In this document: one piece after another, positions 1-8,564 of the stretch
Layout: each line of letters opens with the position of its first letter
Position numbering within the stretch: position 1 is the stretch's first letter
Assembly (NCBI GenBank): GCA_045651165.1
Contig: JAZRRX010000049.1
Location: 1-64,000, forward strand
DNA length: 64,000 nucleotides
Direction of reading: 5' to 3'
Origin: RGIG4608 sp045651165
GTDB lineage: Bacteria; Bacillota; Clostridia; Oscillospirales; CAG-272
Notes under the pieces: model-generated
Database searches by the model: none
What the model was told of the DNA's origin: nothing
Seen by the model: the letters and a program-made list of their open reading frames with translations, nothing else
Program-made: the position numbers and the translations under genes

Positions 1-2946
1 AGGAGCAAAGAAAATAATATAAGTGCCTGCTGTAAGTTGTGCCTTACCAGTAAAACCGCAAAGGTTATTGCCAGCCATATCATAAACAAATGGTGTTATA
101 CCTGCGCCTGCAAATGTATAAAGATCTTCTTGTCCTTCAAGAACTGTGAAGTATGCTACATCAGTAAAGAATCCATATTCGTTAGGAACTGCGTTACCAC
201 CAACTATAACGTTGTTTTCGCCAGTTTGGAGAATATTGTAGTAATTCTTATTAAGTTCTCCACAAGAACACTGAATACCATTTGTGAAGTCGTGTACGTG
301 CTCAGGATTGAGTTCGCCACATTCGCATCTGTCTGTTTCTTCAGAGTATTCGTGAGCACCAACAACACCTTCGATCATATGATAGCCTTCATCAGCTGTC
401 ATATCTTCCCAACCGTCGTTAGCAAGATATCTACCAAGGTAACTCTTGAATGTACCACCTGTGATAGATACTGTTTCTTTATCTTCATAATAACCTGCAC
501 CAAATGCTACGCCGCCGTCAAATGTACCGCCTGTAATAGTAATATAAGTTGCGGAATGGTTGTTACCGAAAGAGTATACATAGAGAGCAAGATCATTTTC
601 GTAACCATTATTGGTGATTGTACCGCCATTAATTGTAAGGTTAGCAGCTGCTGCCTTTGTAGAATCGGAACCGGGAAGCTGTACCCAAATACCACGTGTT
701 CCACCGGAGATTTCGCCACCATTAATAGTTACAACATTGTTCTTAATTGAACTATTACAGAACATACGCAATGCACATCTAGCTGCAGACAACTTACCAC
801 CGTTCATTGTGAATATTACTTCTACACCATTAGAGTTGTTATCTACTGCGTATGCAGCGCCTGCCAATACAGTATTTTCAATCAAACCACTTTCAAGAGT
901 GAGTGTACCAAGGTTAGTGATTGTGTTGCTTGCATAGCCGGGAATTGCCTGCATATCGGGATTTACTGCAGCAGTTGTAATCTTACCTGTGCCAACAGTA
1001 TCCTTAATTGTAAGTGTTCCCTTGTTTGTGATAACTGCAGAAGTAGCAGCATCGGGAGCGTTGCTTCCAAGAACGTGTCCGTTCAAATCAAGAACTACAA
1101 CAACGCCTGCAGGAACTGTAAGTCCCTTGTTATCTGTCAAACCAATGTCAGCAAGAAGAACTACTTCACCGCCAACGTTGAAAGCTTCCTGAAGAGAAGC
1201 ATATTGCTGCTCACCAATCTGAGCAACTGCTACGAGAGCTGTGCCTTCTGTTGCGCCACAAACTGAACATGTCTTGGGAGCTTCAAATGTTGCATCTTCC
1301 CAAGCGTGAGAAGTTTCTCTTGTTTCACCACATACGTTACAATCTGTATCGCAAGCGTTGTCATATGTGTGAGAAGTTTCTCTTGTTGCACCACATGTGT
1401 TACAATCTGCGTCGCAAGAGTTATCATACTTGTGACCTTCAACTGTTCTTGTACCACCACAAATGTTACATGTTGTATCTGTGCATTCGTTGTCATATGT
1501 ATGTGTATGAGCAACAACTTCATCAATCCAACCATTCTTCATTTGAGCTGTACCGTTGAAGGAAGTTATGATACCCCAAACAGTAATTTCATCACCTACA
1601 AGAGGTTTGGTTTCCATAGCATCAAATCTTACTGAACCATTGTAGTTATAAAGACCATAAATGTAAAATTTATTGCCTTCTGCATCTTCAATATATACGT
1701 TACCATATTGAGTATTTACAATTTCAGTAATAGTACCTGTCATATAGTACTTATCGGATGTAGTTGTAAGCAAACCAAGCTTTGTAGCTTGTTCAAATGT
1801 AAGAGTAGAATCAGCTACAGGGGGTACAACTACACCACAATTCTTATCACAGAGATAATCACCATCAGCATCAACGTGCTCACACTCTGCGGGGATGTGT
1901 TCAGTCATCCAACCGTTTTTCATCTGTGGAGCAGAATAATAGCCAATTATACCATAAACAGTAATTGTATCGCCTGGCATAGGCTTTGTTGCCATAGCAT
2001 CGTATCTTGTGTTACCATCTGCACTATAAAGACCGTAAACAAGAATTTCATTATCATTTTCGTCTTTAATCTTTACATTACCGTATGTGGTATTTTCAAT
2101 ACTTGTAATAACACCAGTAATATAATACTTACCTGTGGTGTAAGCATCTTTTGAGTAAAGTTTACCAAGAGCAAGAGCCTGTTCTACTGTGAGAACAGAA
2201 TCTGCTTCGGGAAGCATTACTTCGCCACAATTATAATCACAGGTAAAGTCACCATTATCGTCAATATGAATTCCTGTGGCTGCCTCTCCATCAACTGTGT
2301 ATTTTTCTGTACACTTAGAACATGTATAAGTTGTGTATCCCTTATTAGTACATGTGGGAGCTGTTACAACACCTTCGCCACTTGGTGTGTGTTCACAATC
2401 TTCGTTACCACCACTTGTAACAACGAACACAATACTGTTAATCATCGCTCTAACGCCACCACTAACAGTTTTTACAGTAACAGTCTTAGTTGTAGATGTA
2501 TCTACTATAATCTCATCATACTGACCATTGTCAGAATTGTTAGTCAAAGTATACGTAGTACCATTAACACTAAGTTTTGATGCGTTTGTTTTGTACTTAG
2601 CGGCATAGATCTTTACAGTATTAACATCACTAGGAACTGTAAATTTAAACTCAGCTGTTTTAGAACCTGTACCAAGTTTAAGGCAAGCATTTCCTTTAGC
2701 ATCGTTTGAACCAATAAACATTTTTGCCACACCAGTGATATTGAGTGTATAATCACCAACAGTCTCAGTATACGACTTGTCCTCAGTGGTATCACCGTCG
2801 TTATGAGTAGTTGTAGATTTATCCGTACCCAATGTGAACACTACTTCTGTTTCAGCTGCACTTGCTGTGAAATTGAAGACGGATACAGTGGCGAGTACCA
2901 TCATCAAAACAAGCACGAGAGCTAAAATTTTGCTTAACTTTTTCAT
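1..2946 (-). CDS. Large secreted repeat protein (OB-fold and Cys-rich repeats), 3' end outside window
   Basis: The open frame starts at an ATG preceded by AAAGGA and runs without a stop off the left edge, so 982 codons are visible and the C-terminus is missing. Residues 1-30 form a signal peptide (MKKLSKILALVLVLMM..., cleavage near TASA) without a lipobox. Then come a beta-rich domain, a Cys-containing repeat (CTNKGYTTYTCSKC), two OB-fold-like repeats (YYITGVITSIENTTYGNV and YYMTGTITEIVNTQYGNV, each ending in QMKNGW), three HxYDNxCDxxCNxCG repeats, and a beta-helix-like stretch rich in TINGGTI/TITGGTF turns. Such modules are common in cell-surface proteins of gut Clostridia. No catalytic domain is recognised, so an adhesion or substrate-binding role is only inference. 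It shares the Cys-rich repeat with the lipoprotein at 38123-41947. Confidence 0.85.
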   Translation of the reverse strand, partial: MKKLSKILALVLVLMMVLATVSVFNFTASAAETEVVFTLGTDKSTTTHNDGDTTEDKSYTETVGDYTLNITGVAKMFIGSNDAKGNACLKLGTGSKTAEFKFTVPSDVNTVKIYAAKYKTNASKLSVNGTTYTLTNNSDNGQYDEIIVDTSTTKTVTVKTVSGGVRAMINSIVFVVTSGGNEDCEHTPSGEGVVTAPTCTNKGYTTYTCSKCTEKYTVDGEAATGIHIDDNGDFTCDYNCGEVMLPEADSVLTVEQALALGKLYSKDAYTTGKYYITGVITSIENTTYGNVKIKDENDNEILVYGLYSADGNTRYDAMATKPMPGDTITVYGIIGYYSAPQMKNGWMTEHIPAECEHVDADGDYLCDKNCGVVVPPVADSTLTFEQATKLGLLTTTSDKYYMTGTITEIVNTQYGNVYIEDAEGNKFYIYGLYNYNGSVRFDAMETKPLVGDEITVWGIITSFNGTAQMKNGWIDEVVAHTHTYDNECTDTTCNICGGTRTVEGHKYDNSCDADCNTCGATRETSHTYDNACDTDCNVCGETRETSHAWEDATFEAPKTCSVCGATEGTALVAVAQIGEQQYASLQEAFNVGGEVVLLADIGLTDNKGLTVPAGVVVVLDLNGHVLGSNAPDAATSAVITNKGTLTIKDTVGTGKITTAAVNPDMQAIPGYASNTITNLGTLTLESGLIENTVLAGAAYAVDNNSNGVEVIFTMNGGKLSAARCALRMFCNSSIKNNVVTINGGEISGGTRGIWVQLPGSDSTKAAAANLTINGGTITNNGYENDLALYVYSFGNNHSATYITITGGTFDGGVAFGAGYYEDKETVSITGGTFKSYLGRYLANDGWEDMTADEGYHMIEGVVGAHEYSEETDRCECGELNPEHVHDFTNGIQCSCGELNKNYYNILQTGENNVIVGGNAVPNEYGFFTDVAYFTVLEGQEDLYTFAGAGITPFVYDMAGNNLCGFTGKAQLTAGTYIIFFAP

Positions 2947-3023
2947 AAAATTAAGTCCTTTCTTTTTTTATTTTTTTGAAGTAAAGGGATAATACGCGTT
3001 TTTACCTCTTATACCTCAATGTA

Positions 3024-3052
3024 ATTATATAATATAATGCAAAATATGTCAA
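3024..3052 (-). promoter_or_regulatory. Sigma-A promoter of the secreted repeat protein
   Basis: On the minus strand: TTGACA, 17-bp spacer, TATAAT, about 75 bp upstream of the ATG. Both hexamers are perfect consensus. Confidence 0.85.
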
Positions 3053-3284
3053 TATTTTTGTTGTTATTTTTTGCCTTTTTTTATTTTTTGTTAATATTGG
3101 CAAATTATCCAATATTATTATGATGTTATATTATTCAAAATAACAAAATGCGTGGGTTTTATAACTATATATAGGGGTTTTTTCTCCCCAAAACTGACTT
3201 TTTTACATATATATTGTGTTTATAACATATTTCACAACATAATATCTCTCCCCCGCTTCAAATTTTGATTTATGGGGGAGATAT
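3053..3284. other. AT-rich intergenic stretch with one bulged hairpin
   Basis: No coding potential is seen. Most of it is A/T runs. At 3243-3285 an imperfect hairpin pairs ATATCTCTCCCCC with GGGGGAGATAT, with a 2-nt bulge and a loop of about 19 nt. It has no T-run in a useful place, and I assign no function. Confidence 0.5.
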
Positions 3285-3532
3285 AAGCGCGTCCTTCGTT
3301 TCACTCCGAGATCCTTCGGTTGTTGCGCCGGGCACCTTTAGGTGTCATTCTCGAGCGTAATAATCTTTTGCGTCCGTCACTTCGTTTCGAGATCCTTCGC
3401 GGCGGTGTTTTTCTCGTCGTCATTCTCGAACGAAGTGAAGAATCTCGAGAAAAACACCTTGCTCGAGGATGACGCAAAGGATTATAGCGAAGAATCTCGG
3501 CGCAACCTCCCTCAAGGATGACGCGCAATGCG
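3285..3532. repeat. Nested imperfect palindromic repeat cluster (GAAGAATCTCG family)
   Basis: The stretch is built from variants of one motif, GTCATTCTCGAACGAAGTGA/AGAATCTCG, in both orientations. The left half (TTGCGCCG, ATAATCTTTTGCGTC, GGTGTTTTTCTCG) is mirrored in the right half (CGAGAAAAACACC, GACGCAAAGGATTAT, CGGCGCAA), giving a foldable element of about 250 bp. GC content is clearly higher than in the flanks. Short frames inside it have no ribosome-binding site and follow the repeat. Palindromic extragenic repeats of this general look are seen in Clostridia; the mobilising factor is unknown to me. Confidence 0.7.
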
Positions 3533-3590
3533 CGCCCCTACACTATAGTGGATTTAAATTCGCTGATGTAGGGGCGGTCACCCACCGCCC
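3533..3590. repeat. Palindromic element with two abutting hairpins
   Basis: Perfect 10-bp arms CGCCCCTACA (3533) and TGTAGGGGCG (3567) enclose a 24-nt loop. The right arm overlaps a second hairpin, GGGCGGT-CACCC-ACCGCCC. It abuts the preceding repeat cluster and looks like a separate interspersed element. Confidence 0.65.
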
Positions 3591-3668
3591 GTTTCAAAAA
3601 TCAAGTAACTTTTATGTAAAAACATTAGTTTTTGCTTGTGCGAAGCCGTGATGATATTTTGTTATCCA

Positions 3669-3780
3669 TTGTTGCGGACAGTCGAGGTAGCGAAGCGGCA
3701 CGAGGGTATTAAAAAACAACACAGTGTGTTGTTTTTCCCCGAGTGTGACCGAGCCGCAGCGAGACCGCCTGTCCCTACAA
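3669..3780. repeat. 112-bp MITE-like element with central 17-bp palindrome
   Basis: Near-matching terminal inverted repeats TTGTTGCGGACAG and CTGTCCCTACAA bound the element. The interior is GC-rich and partly self-complementary. At its centre (3716-3732) lies the perfect palindrome ACAACACA-G-TGTGTTGT, flanked by A and T runs. Exactly the same palindrome is inside the tmRNA-tail repeat unit at 37640, although the surrounding sequence differs. No transposase is nearby. Calling it a non-autonomous element is inference from its shape. Confidence 0.65.
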
Positions 3781-3861
3781 CTAAAATACAAATAAATCTA
3801 AAACTTGCTCCCCCCTATAAACCCCAATTTATCACTACACAAAAAACGTTATGCACAAAAA

Positions 3862-3886
3862 CCCCCGCGTTCATCGAACGCGGGGG
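3862..3886 (-). terminator. Rho-independent terminator of the starch operon
   Basis: CCCCCGCGTTC pairs perfectly with GAACGCGGGGG across a 3-nt loop, followed on the minus strand by TTTTTGTG. It lies 16 bp after the stop of the starch-binding lipoprotein. Confidence 0.9.
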
Positions 3887-3902
3887 AAGCTGTTTTATTT
3901 AA

Positions 3903-5624
3903 TTAGGGAGCGTATGTGATCGGAATTGCCATCTTTGTTTGAGTTGTTTCATCCCAAAGCATTTCCCATGCAGCACCATCAAATATGCCTGTTTTTACAT
4001 CTTCTGATTTATCTTCGCCATAAGAACCCTGTCCATTGAAAAGAAGACCAGTTATATCAGCAGGAACGTCAAGATAGTACATATCTGTAGAGCCTTCAAC
4101 TTTATTCATAACGTTACCAGGCCATTGGGATTCACCACCAGCTTGAGAACCCCACCAATGACAATTTACTTGAGGCCATGCCCAGTTGTTTTTAAAGTAA
4201 ATTCTAATGGTTTCTCCCTCATAGTTGGAACTACCGCCGTTTCCACCTGTAGTACCACCTGCGGGTGTTGCGGGCTCTGCTTCGCCATCTCTCCAGTAAA
4301 CAAAGTTAGAATTGCTTTCTACACACTTGAAGTGGTAAGTACCCGCTGTAAGGAAGAGGTTAGCATCTCCGGTATGTGCATACCATTTCTGAGTTCCGGG
4401 ATTATAAAGCTTAACAGCAGCTGAAAGCTCTGAAGCACCTTCATTAACTGACCAATCAGCATACATATCTTCTGTGATTGTAAGAGTGCCTCTCCAAACA
4501 CCGTCATCACCCTTGGTAAGATTCCAATCGCTTGTTGTGTTTGCCCAATCATTAAAGTTACCAGCAAAACGAATTAGATTTGCACCATCACTTGTGCCAC
4601 CACCGGTGTTACCACCTGTAGTACCAACGTCAACCTTATTACCGTTTTCGTCTGTTACAACGATTTCTTGAGTCTTAATGTTGAATGTGATTGTGTACTT
4701 ACCGTCATTTTTAATTTCAAGGTCATTGCCCATACCACTAGGATAATATCCCTTTGAAATATTGTTGAATAACTTAAATTTGGTTCCAGCAGTAGCTTCC
4801 CATTCGTATGTCCAAATAACATTGTCTTCACTTGTGAACTTATAGTCATTTTCACCATATGTTTCATACCAGCCATTAAATGAACCAATCAAACGAATGT
4901 CATCGGGTTTGCTTTCAAGACTTTGAAGAAGAGTAAAGTTCAATTCTTCAGCAATGGGATCGAATGTGATTTCATACTTACCATCCATTCCATCAGCAAC
5001 AACAATATTATTGTTATCACCAGCTGTGAATACTACATTACCATTATCATCCTTAACTGAACCATCAGCATATCCTTTCATGTTTTCTATAGTTCTCTGG
5101 TCTGGGTCGGACCACTCTAAGTTTCTAGCCATCTTGAAGGCGTCACCAGAATACAATTCCAATGTAACCTTATAGATACCAGCATCATCAGGATACAATC
5201 CAAGATGTTGTGCTGATTTCTCATGAGACCAGTTTGATTTAAGAAGATCACCCTTACCTGTACCAATAAGGTACCAGTCAGGCATTTGAGTCTCAATATC
5301 CACCGGACGACCGGAGAACAAAGCATAAATTCTCATGCTTTCGTCAGCAGTCATTTTTTCAAAATTAAATTTTCTAACAGTAAGAGGAATACTGTACCAG
5401 CCTTCAAACTCTCTTCCCTCTACTTCGGGAGTCCAAGGTGTAAGATATGAACCTCTTTCAACGTATTCTTCTTTTAATACTACCTGTCCCCAAACCCACT
5501 GTATTTGTACGTAGTCTTTACCGCCTTCTTCGATAATAACGGTTTCACCACCACAAGCTACAAATGCAGTCATTGCAAATACAAGAGCTAAAAGAAGGGA
5601 TAATATTTTAGTTATTTTTTTCAT
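3903..5624 (-). CDS. Starch-binding lipoprotein with SusE/F-like and CBM26-type modules
   Basis: This 573-residue surface lipoprotein is predicted to bind starch for the adjoining pullulanase. The signal peptide ends in the lipobox FVAC with Cys24. Next comes an InlB/Listeria-Bacteroides-type repeat (about 35-100, ending in FEGWYS...IYALF). Three beta-sandwich modules follow that resemble SusE/SusF starch-binding folds (about 112-450, with RLIGSFNGW and RFAGNFNDW). The C-terminal CBM26-like module (about 470-573) has the IYFKNNWAWPQVNCHWWG pattern of aromatic ligand-binding residues. I chose the start at 5624 because AAGGAG lies 7 nt upstream; an upstream in-frame ATG has no ribosome-binding site. 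It follows pulA by 44 bp and ends at the operon terminator. Specificity for starch is inferred from modules and context. Confidence 0.85.
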   Translation of the reverse strand: MKKITKILSLLLALVFAMTAFVACGGETVIIEEGGKDYVQIQWVWGQVVLKEEYVERGSYLTPWTPEVEGREFEGWYSIPLTVRKFNFEKMTADESMRIYALFSGRPVDIETQMPDWYLIGTGKGDLLKSNWSHEKSAQHLGLYPDDAGIYKVTLELYSGDAFKMARNLEWSDPDQRTIENMKGYADGSVKDDNGNVVFTAGDNNNIVVADGMDGKYEITFDPIAEELNFTLLQSLESKPDDIRLIGSFNGWYETYGENDYKFTSEDNVIWTYEWEATAGTKFKLFNNISKGYYPSGMGNDLEIKNDGKYTITFNIKTQEIVVTDENGNKVDVGTTGGNTGGGTSDGANLIRFAGNFNDWANTTSDWNLTKGDDGVWRGTLTITEDMYADWSVNEGASELSAAVKLYNPGTQKWYAHTGDANLFLTAGTYHFKCVESNSNFVYWRDGEAEPATPAGGTTGGNGGSSNYEGETIRIYFKNNWAWPQVNCHWWGSQAGGESQWPGNVMNKVEGSTDMYYLDVPADITGLLFNGQGSYGEDKSEDVKTGIFDGAAWEMLWDETTQTKMAIPITYAP

Positions 5625-5668
5625 ATTATTCTCCTTATTAACATTTTCTAAATGAGTCAATAGGTTAA

Positions 5669-8518
5669 TTATTTAACGTAAACGAGGATGCCACCTTCAG
5701 GAACAGATACGTTACCAGCACCTTGAGTTGCGAGTGTTGCAGTACCTGCTCTATCCACATCGACAACAAGCTTCCAAGAACCGGAAGGCATTGAGTAGTT
5801 TACAGGTGAACTGGAAGCATTGATAAGCACCACAGCCTCCTCACTATTACCGATCTTATATGTTACAGCCCAACCAGCACTGCCCAATGACTCTGCAGTA
5901 ATATTGGCATTAACATTAGAGAAAATCGGATTTGCATTTCTCATTGCTACAAGACCTGCATAGTACTGTACCATCTTGTATTCTTCTGATGTAGGAGAAA
6001 GTGTATCCCACTTAAGGTTGTTTGTTTCGTCACAAGATGAGTAGCTGTTTTCATCGTATTCACCAGGAACAAGATTTCCATTTTTATCATAGAATGGCTT
6101 AGTTCTAAGGAATTCTTCACCTGCCTGTACGAAAGGTGTACCCTTTGATACGAAGAGGATTGCTGCACCGAGGCGGTTAGCCTTAGCCTTAGCATCTGTA
6201 GAACCACCCATTGTCAATGTGAGCTGGTCCCAAAGAGCCAAGTTATCGTGAGCACTCATATAGTTAATAACCATACCGTTGGAAACTCTCCAAGTCTGAC
6301 CACTTGCATCGCCACCCATAATACTGAACAACACCTTGTTCAAGTTATCGGAGTTGGCAGAACCATTGAGGATACCCTTTGTGATTTCGCCAAAGCCACT
6401 ATTACCCTTAAGACCGTTTCTCATAGCATCGTTAAATACCGCTACGGAACCGATAGCACCGTTTGTGGGTTGAATCTGAGCAATATTGGATTGGTTAGCT
6501 TGAGCACTGTCGTCAGTTGTAGTACCCATTGTCCAACCTTCGCCGTAGATGATTGCATTGGGGTTAACTGCGTGAACTGCTGCTTCGATCTGTCTCATTG
6601 TTTCAAGGTCATGAAGACCCATAAGGTCGAAACGGAAACCGTCAAGGTTGTATTCATTCAACCAGTAGCTTACACTTTCAACCATATACTTTCTAAACAT
6701 ATAACGTTCAGATGCTGTATCGTTACCGCAACCGGAAGCATTCTGATTAGAACCATTCAAATTATATCTATAGTAGTAATACGGAACGATTTTTTGGAAA
6801 TTACTATCAGTTGCACTGAAAGTATGGTTATAAACAACGTCCATAATTACACCAATGCCTGCATTGTGAAGAGCCTGAACCATTGCTCTATATTCTTTAA
6901 TTCTTACAGAACCATCGTAGGGATTAGTACTATAACTTCCTTCAGGAACGTTATAGTTCTTAGGGTCATAACCCCAGTTAAAGCCACTGTCAGGATTTTC
7001 TTCTTTAACCGTTGCATAGTCATAAGAAGGAAGAAGGTGAACGTGTGTTACACCAAGGTTTACAAGGTAATCAACACCAACGGGGATATTGTTTTCATTT
7101 ACAAGACCTCTTTCTGTGAATGCAAGGTACTTGCCCTTGTACTGAGAGCTTTCAAGCATGTTAGAGAAGTCACGTATATGAACTTCCCAAATGAAAGCGT
7201 CAGAATAAGAATCGAAATTCTTTTTGCCACCAAGGGTAGGATCAAAATCGTCATATATCCAACCCGCAGGGGTTGTTTCTTCATGCTTAAGATCAACTAC
7301 CATCGATCTATTACCATTAAGACCTGCAGCCTTGCCGTAGGGGTCAGTTGCAGTTTCTGTACCTGCAGCTGTTGTAACTGTGTAGGTATAGTAGGTTCCA
7401 TGTCCTGTATTGGGAACTGTTATATACCAAACACCATAATCTCCACGGGTCATATTATAGCGATTATACGCATCATTTGCAGTACCAACAATGGGTACTT
7501 CTTTTCCATCTACAGTTTCAAATTCATTACCTTTTTCATAAAGATCAAGTTTTACTTCAATAGCGGTAGGAGCCCACACCTTAAATGTTGTACTACCATC
7601 TTCGTTAATGGTTGAACCAAGATCTGTTCCCTCATAATTATATTTACTCTTGAATTCTTCAGAATCAAAGATTCCCATAGGAACGGCATTAACAGAGCCG
7701 TAGCCTTCAATTCTAACCTCATAAATCTTATTGAGCTCAAGTTTTTCTTCAATTGAGATCAAACCAGAAGATGTATCATTTGAACCCATTGAACTTACAC
7801 TGGTAATAGTAAGCTTCTTGTCTCCATCCCAAGCACTAATCTGCTGGTAATTAGAAAGCTTTCTACCCGGTGTAATATTATACTTAATTGTGTGGAAATC
7901 CTGGATTGCCGCCACATTAAATTTCTTAATCTTCACCAAATTCACTCCATCATCACTTGCATATTGATTTGTGTCTCCATTCTTAAGGAAAATGTATGTT
8001 TCTTTTCCTGTTAGAATTGCAAAACGGTCATCACCACCATCCTTAGAAGCTGTTCCCCAGCTTGTTCCACCGGGTTCTGAACAGTCCTTACGAACGATAA
8101 ATCCAACCTCAGTTACAGTGTCAGGCACATTTATAACTACTTTTCCGTATGTGTTTTCACCATATCTACATTCTTCCATTAGGTAGCCTCTGCCATCTGC
8201 GTCATCATACCAAATCCAAATGTCACAACCTTCGTATTCTGACCAAGATTTAAACAATGAATTTGTCCAATAAAATGTAATTTTTTTGTAGCCTTCTTCA
8301 GTAGGAATATCATGTTCACCTTCTGCAGGCTTAAAAGTACCTTGAATACCACCTGTATCAATCTGACCGGAAGTATCGGTGTTGTCAAGATTCTCATAGG
8401 TGTCTTCACCGGGAACTACCACCTCTTCAGATCCTGAGAAGCATGCTGTACCGAGCATACCGAACAACATACAGATCAGTAATACAAGGGACAAACGTTT
8501 AATTAATGATTTCTTCAT
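5669..8518 (-). CDS. pulA: Type I pullulanase, lipoprotein (GH13)
   Basis: The enzyme hydrolyses alpha-1,6 branch links in pullulan, starch or limit dextrins at the cell surface. The 949 residues begin with a lipoprotein signal (lipobox LGTAC, Cys26). A PUD/CBM41-like starch-binding domain follows (about 65-190). Next come a CBM48-type domain (about 290-400) and the GH13 barrel. Barrel motifs seen are the type I pullulanase signature YDPKNYNVPEGSYSTNP, DVVYNHTF (about 559), DGFRFDLMG (nucleophile Asp, about 630), YGEGWTM (acid/base Glu, about 657) and NYMSAHDN (about 748). The C-terminus is a beta-sandwich. AAAGGA precedes the ATG. It is the middle gene of the malQ-pulA-binding lipoprotein operon. 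Confidence 0.95.
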   Translation of the reverse strand: MKKSLIKRLSLVLLICMLFGMLGTACFSGSEEVVVPGEDTYENLDNTDTSGQIDTGGIQGTFKPAEGEHDIPTEEGYKKITFYWTNSLFKSWSEYEGCDIWIWYDDADGRGYLMEECRYGENTYGKVVINVPDTVTEVGFIVRKDCSEPGGTSWGTASKDGGDDRFAILTGKETYIFLKNGDTNQYASDDGVNLVKIKKFNVAAIQDFHTIKYNITPGRKLSNYQQISAWDGDKKLTITSVSSMGSNDTSSGLISIEEKLELNKIYEVRIEGYGSVNAVPMGIFDSEEFKSKYNYEGTDLGSTINEDGSTTFKVWAPTAIEVKLDLYEKGNEFETVDGKEVPIVGTANDAYNRYNMTRGDYGVWYITVPNTGHGTYYTYTVTTAAGTETATDPYGKAAGLNGNRSMVVDLKHEETTPAGWIYDDFDPTLGGKKNFDSYSDAFIWEVHIRDFSNMLESSQYKGKYLAFTERGLVNENNIPVGVDYLVNLGVTHVHLLPSYDYATVKEENPDSGFNWGYDPKNYNVPEGSYSTNPYDGSVRIKEYRAMVQALHNAGIGVIMDVVYNHTFSATDSNFQKIVPYYYYRYNLNGSNQNASGCGNDTASERYMFRKYMVESVSYWLNEYNLDGFRFDLMGLHDLETMRQIEAAVHAVNPNAIIYGEGWTMGTTTDDSAQANQSNIAQIQPTNGAIGSVAVFNDAMRNGLKGNSGFGEITKGILNGSANSDNLNKVLFSIMGGDASGQTWRVSNGMVINYMSAHDNLALWDQLTLTMGGSTDAKAKANRLGAAILFVSKGTPFVQAGEEFLRTKPFYDKNGNLVPGEYDENSYSSCDETNNLKWDTLSPTSEEYKMVQYYAGLVAMRNANPIFSNVNANITAESLGSAGWAVTYKIGNSEEAVVLINASSSPVNYSMPSGSWKLVVDVDRAGTATLATQGAGNVSVPEGGILVYVK

Positions 8519-8564
8519 AACAAATTCCTTTCACTTATATATTTATTTAAAATTTTGTTATTGA

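Noticed and set aside
37..937. Two open frames on the plus strand at the left edge
   Set aside because: They are antisense to the secreted repeat protein, whose frame has a signal peptide, recognisable modules, a ribosome-binding site and a promoter.
3301..3902. Short open frames in the spacer before the starch operon terminator
   Set aside because: They consist of palindromic repeat sequence, have no ribosome-binding sites and give low-complexity Arg-rich products.
6248..7615. 455-codon open frame on the plus strand
   Set aside because: It is entirely antisense to pulA, rich in Cys and Ile, has no ribosome-binding site and matches no family.
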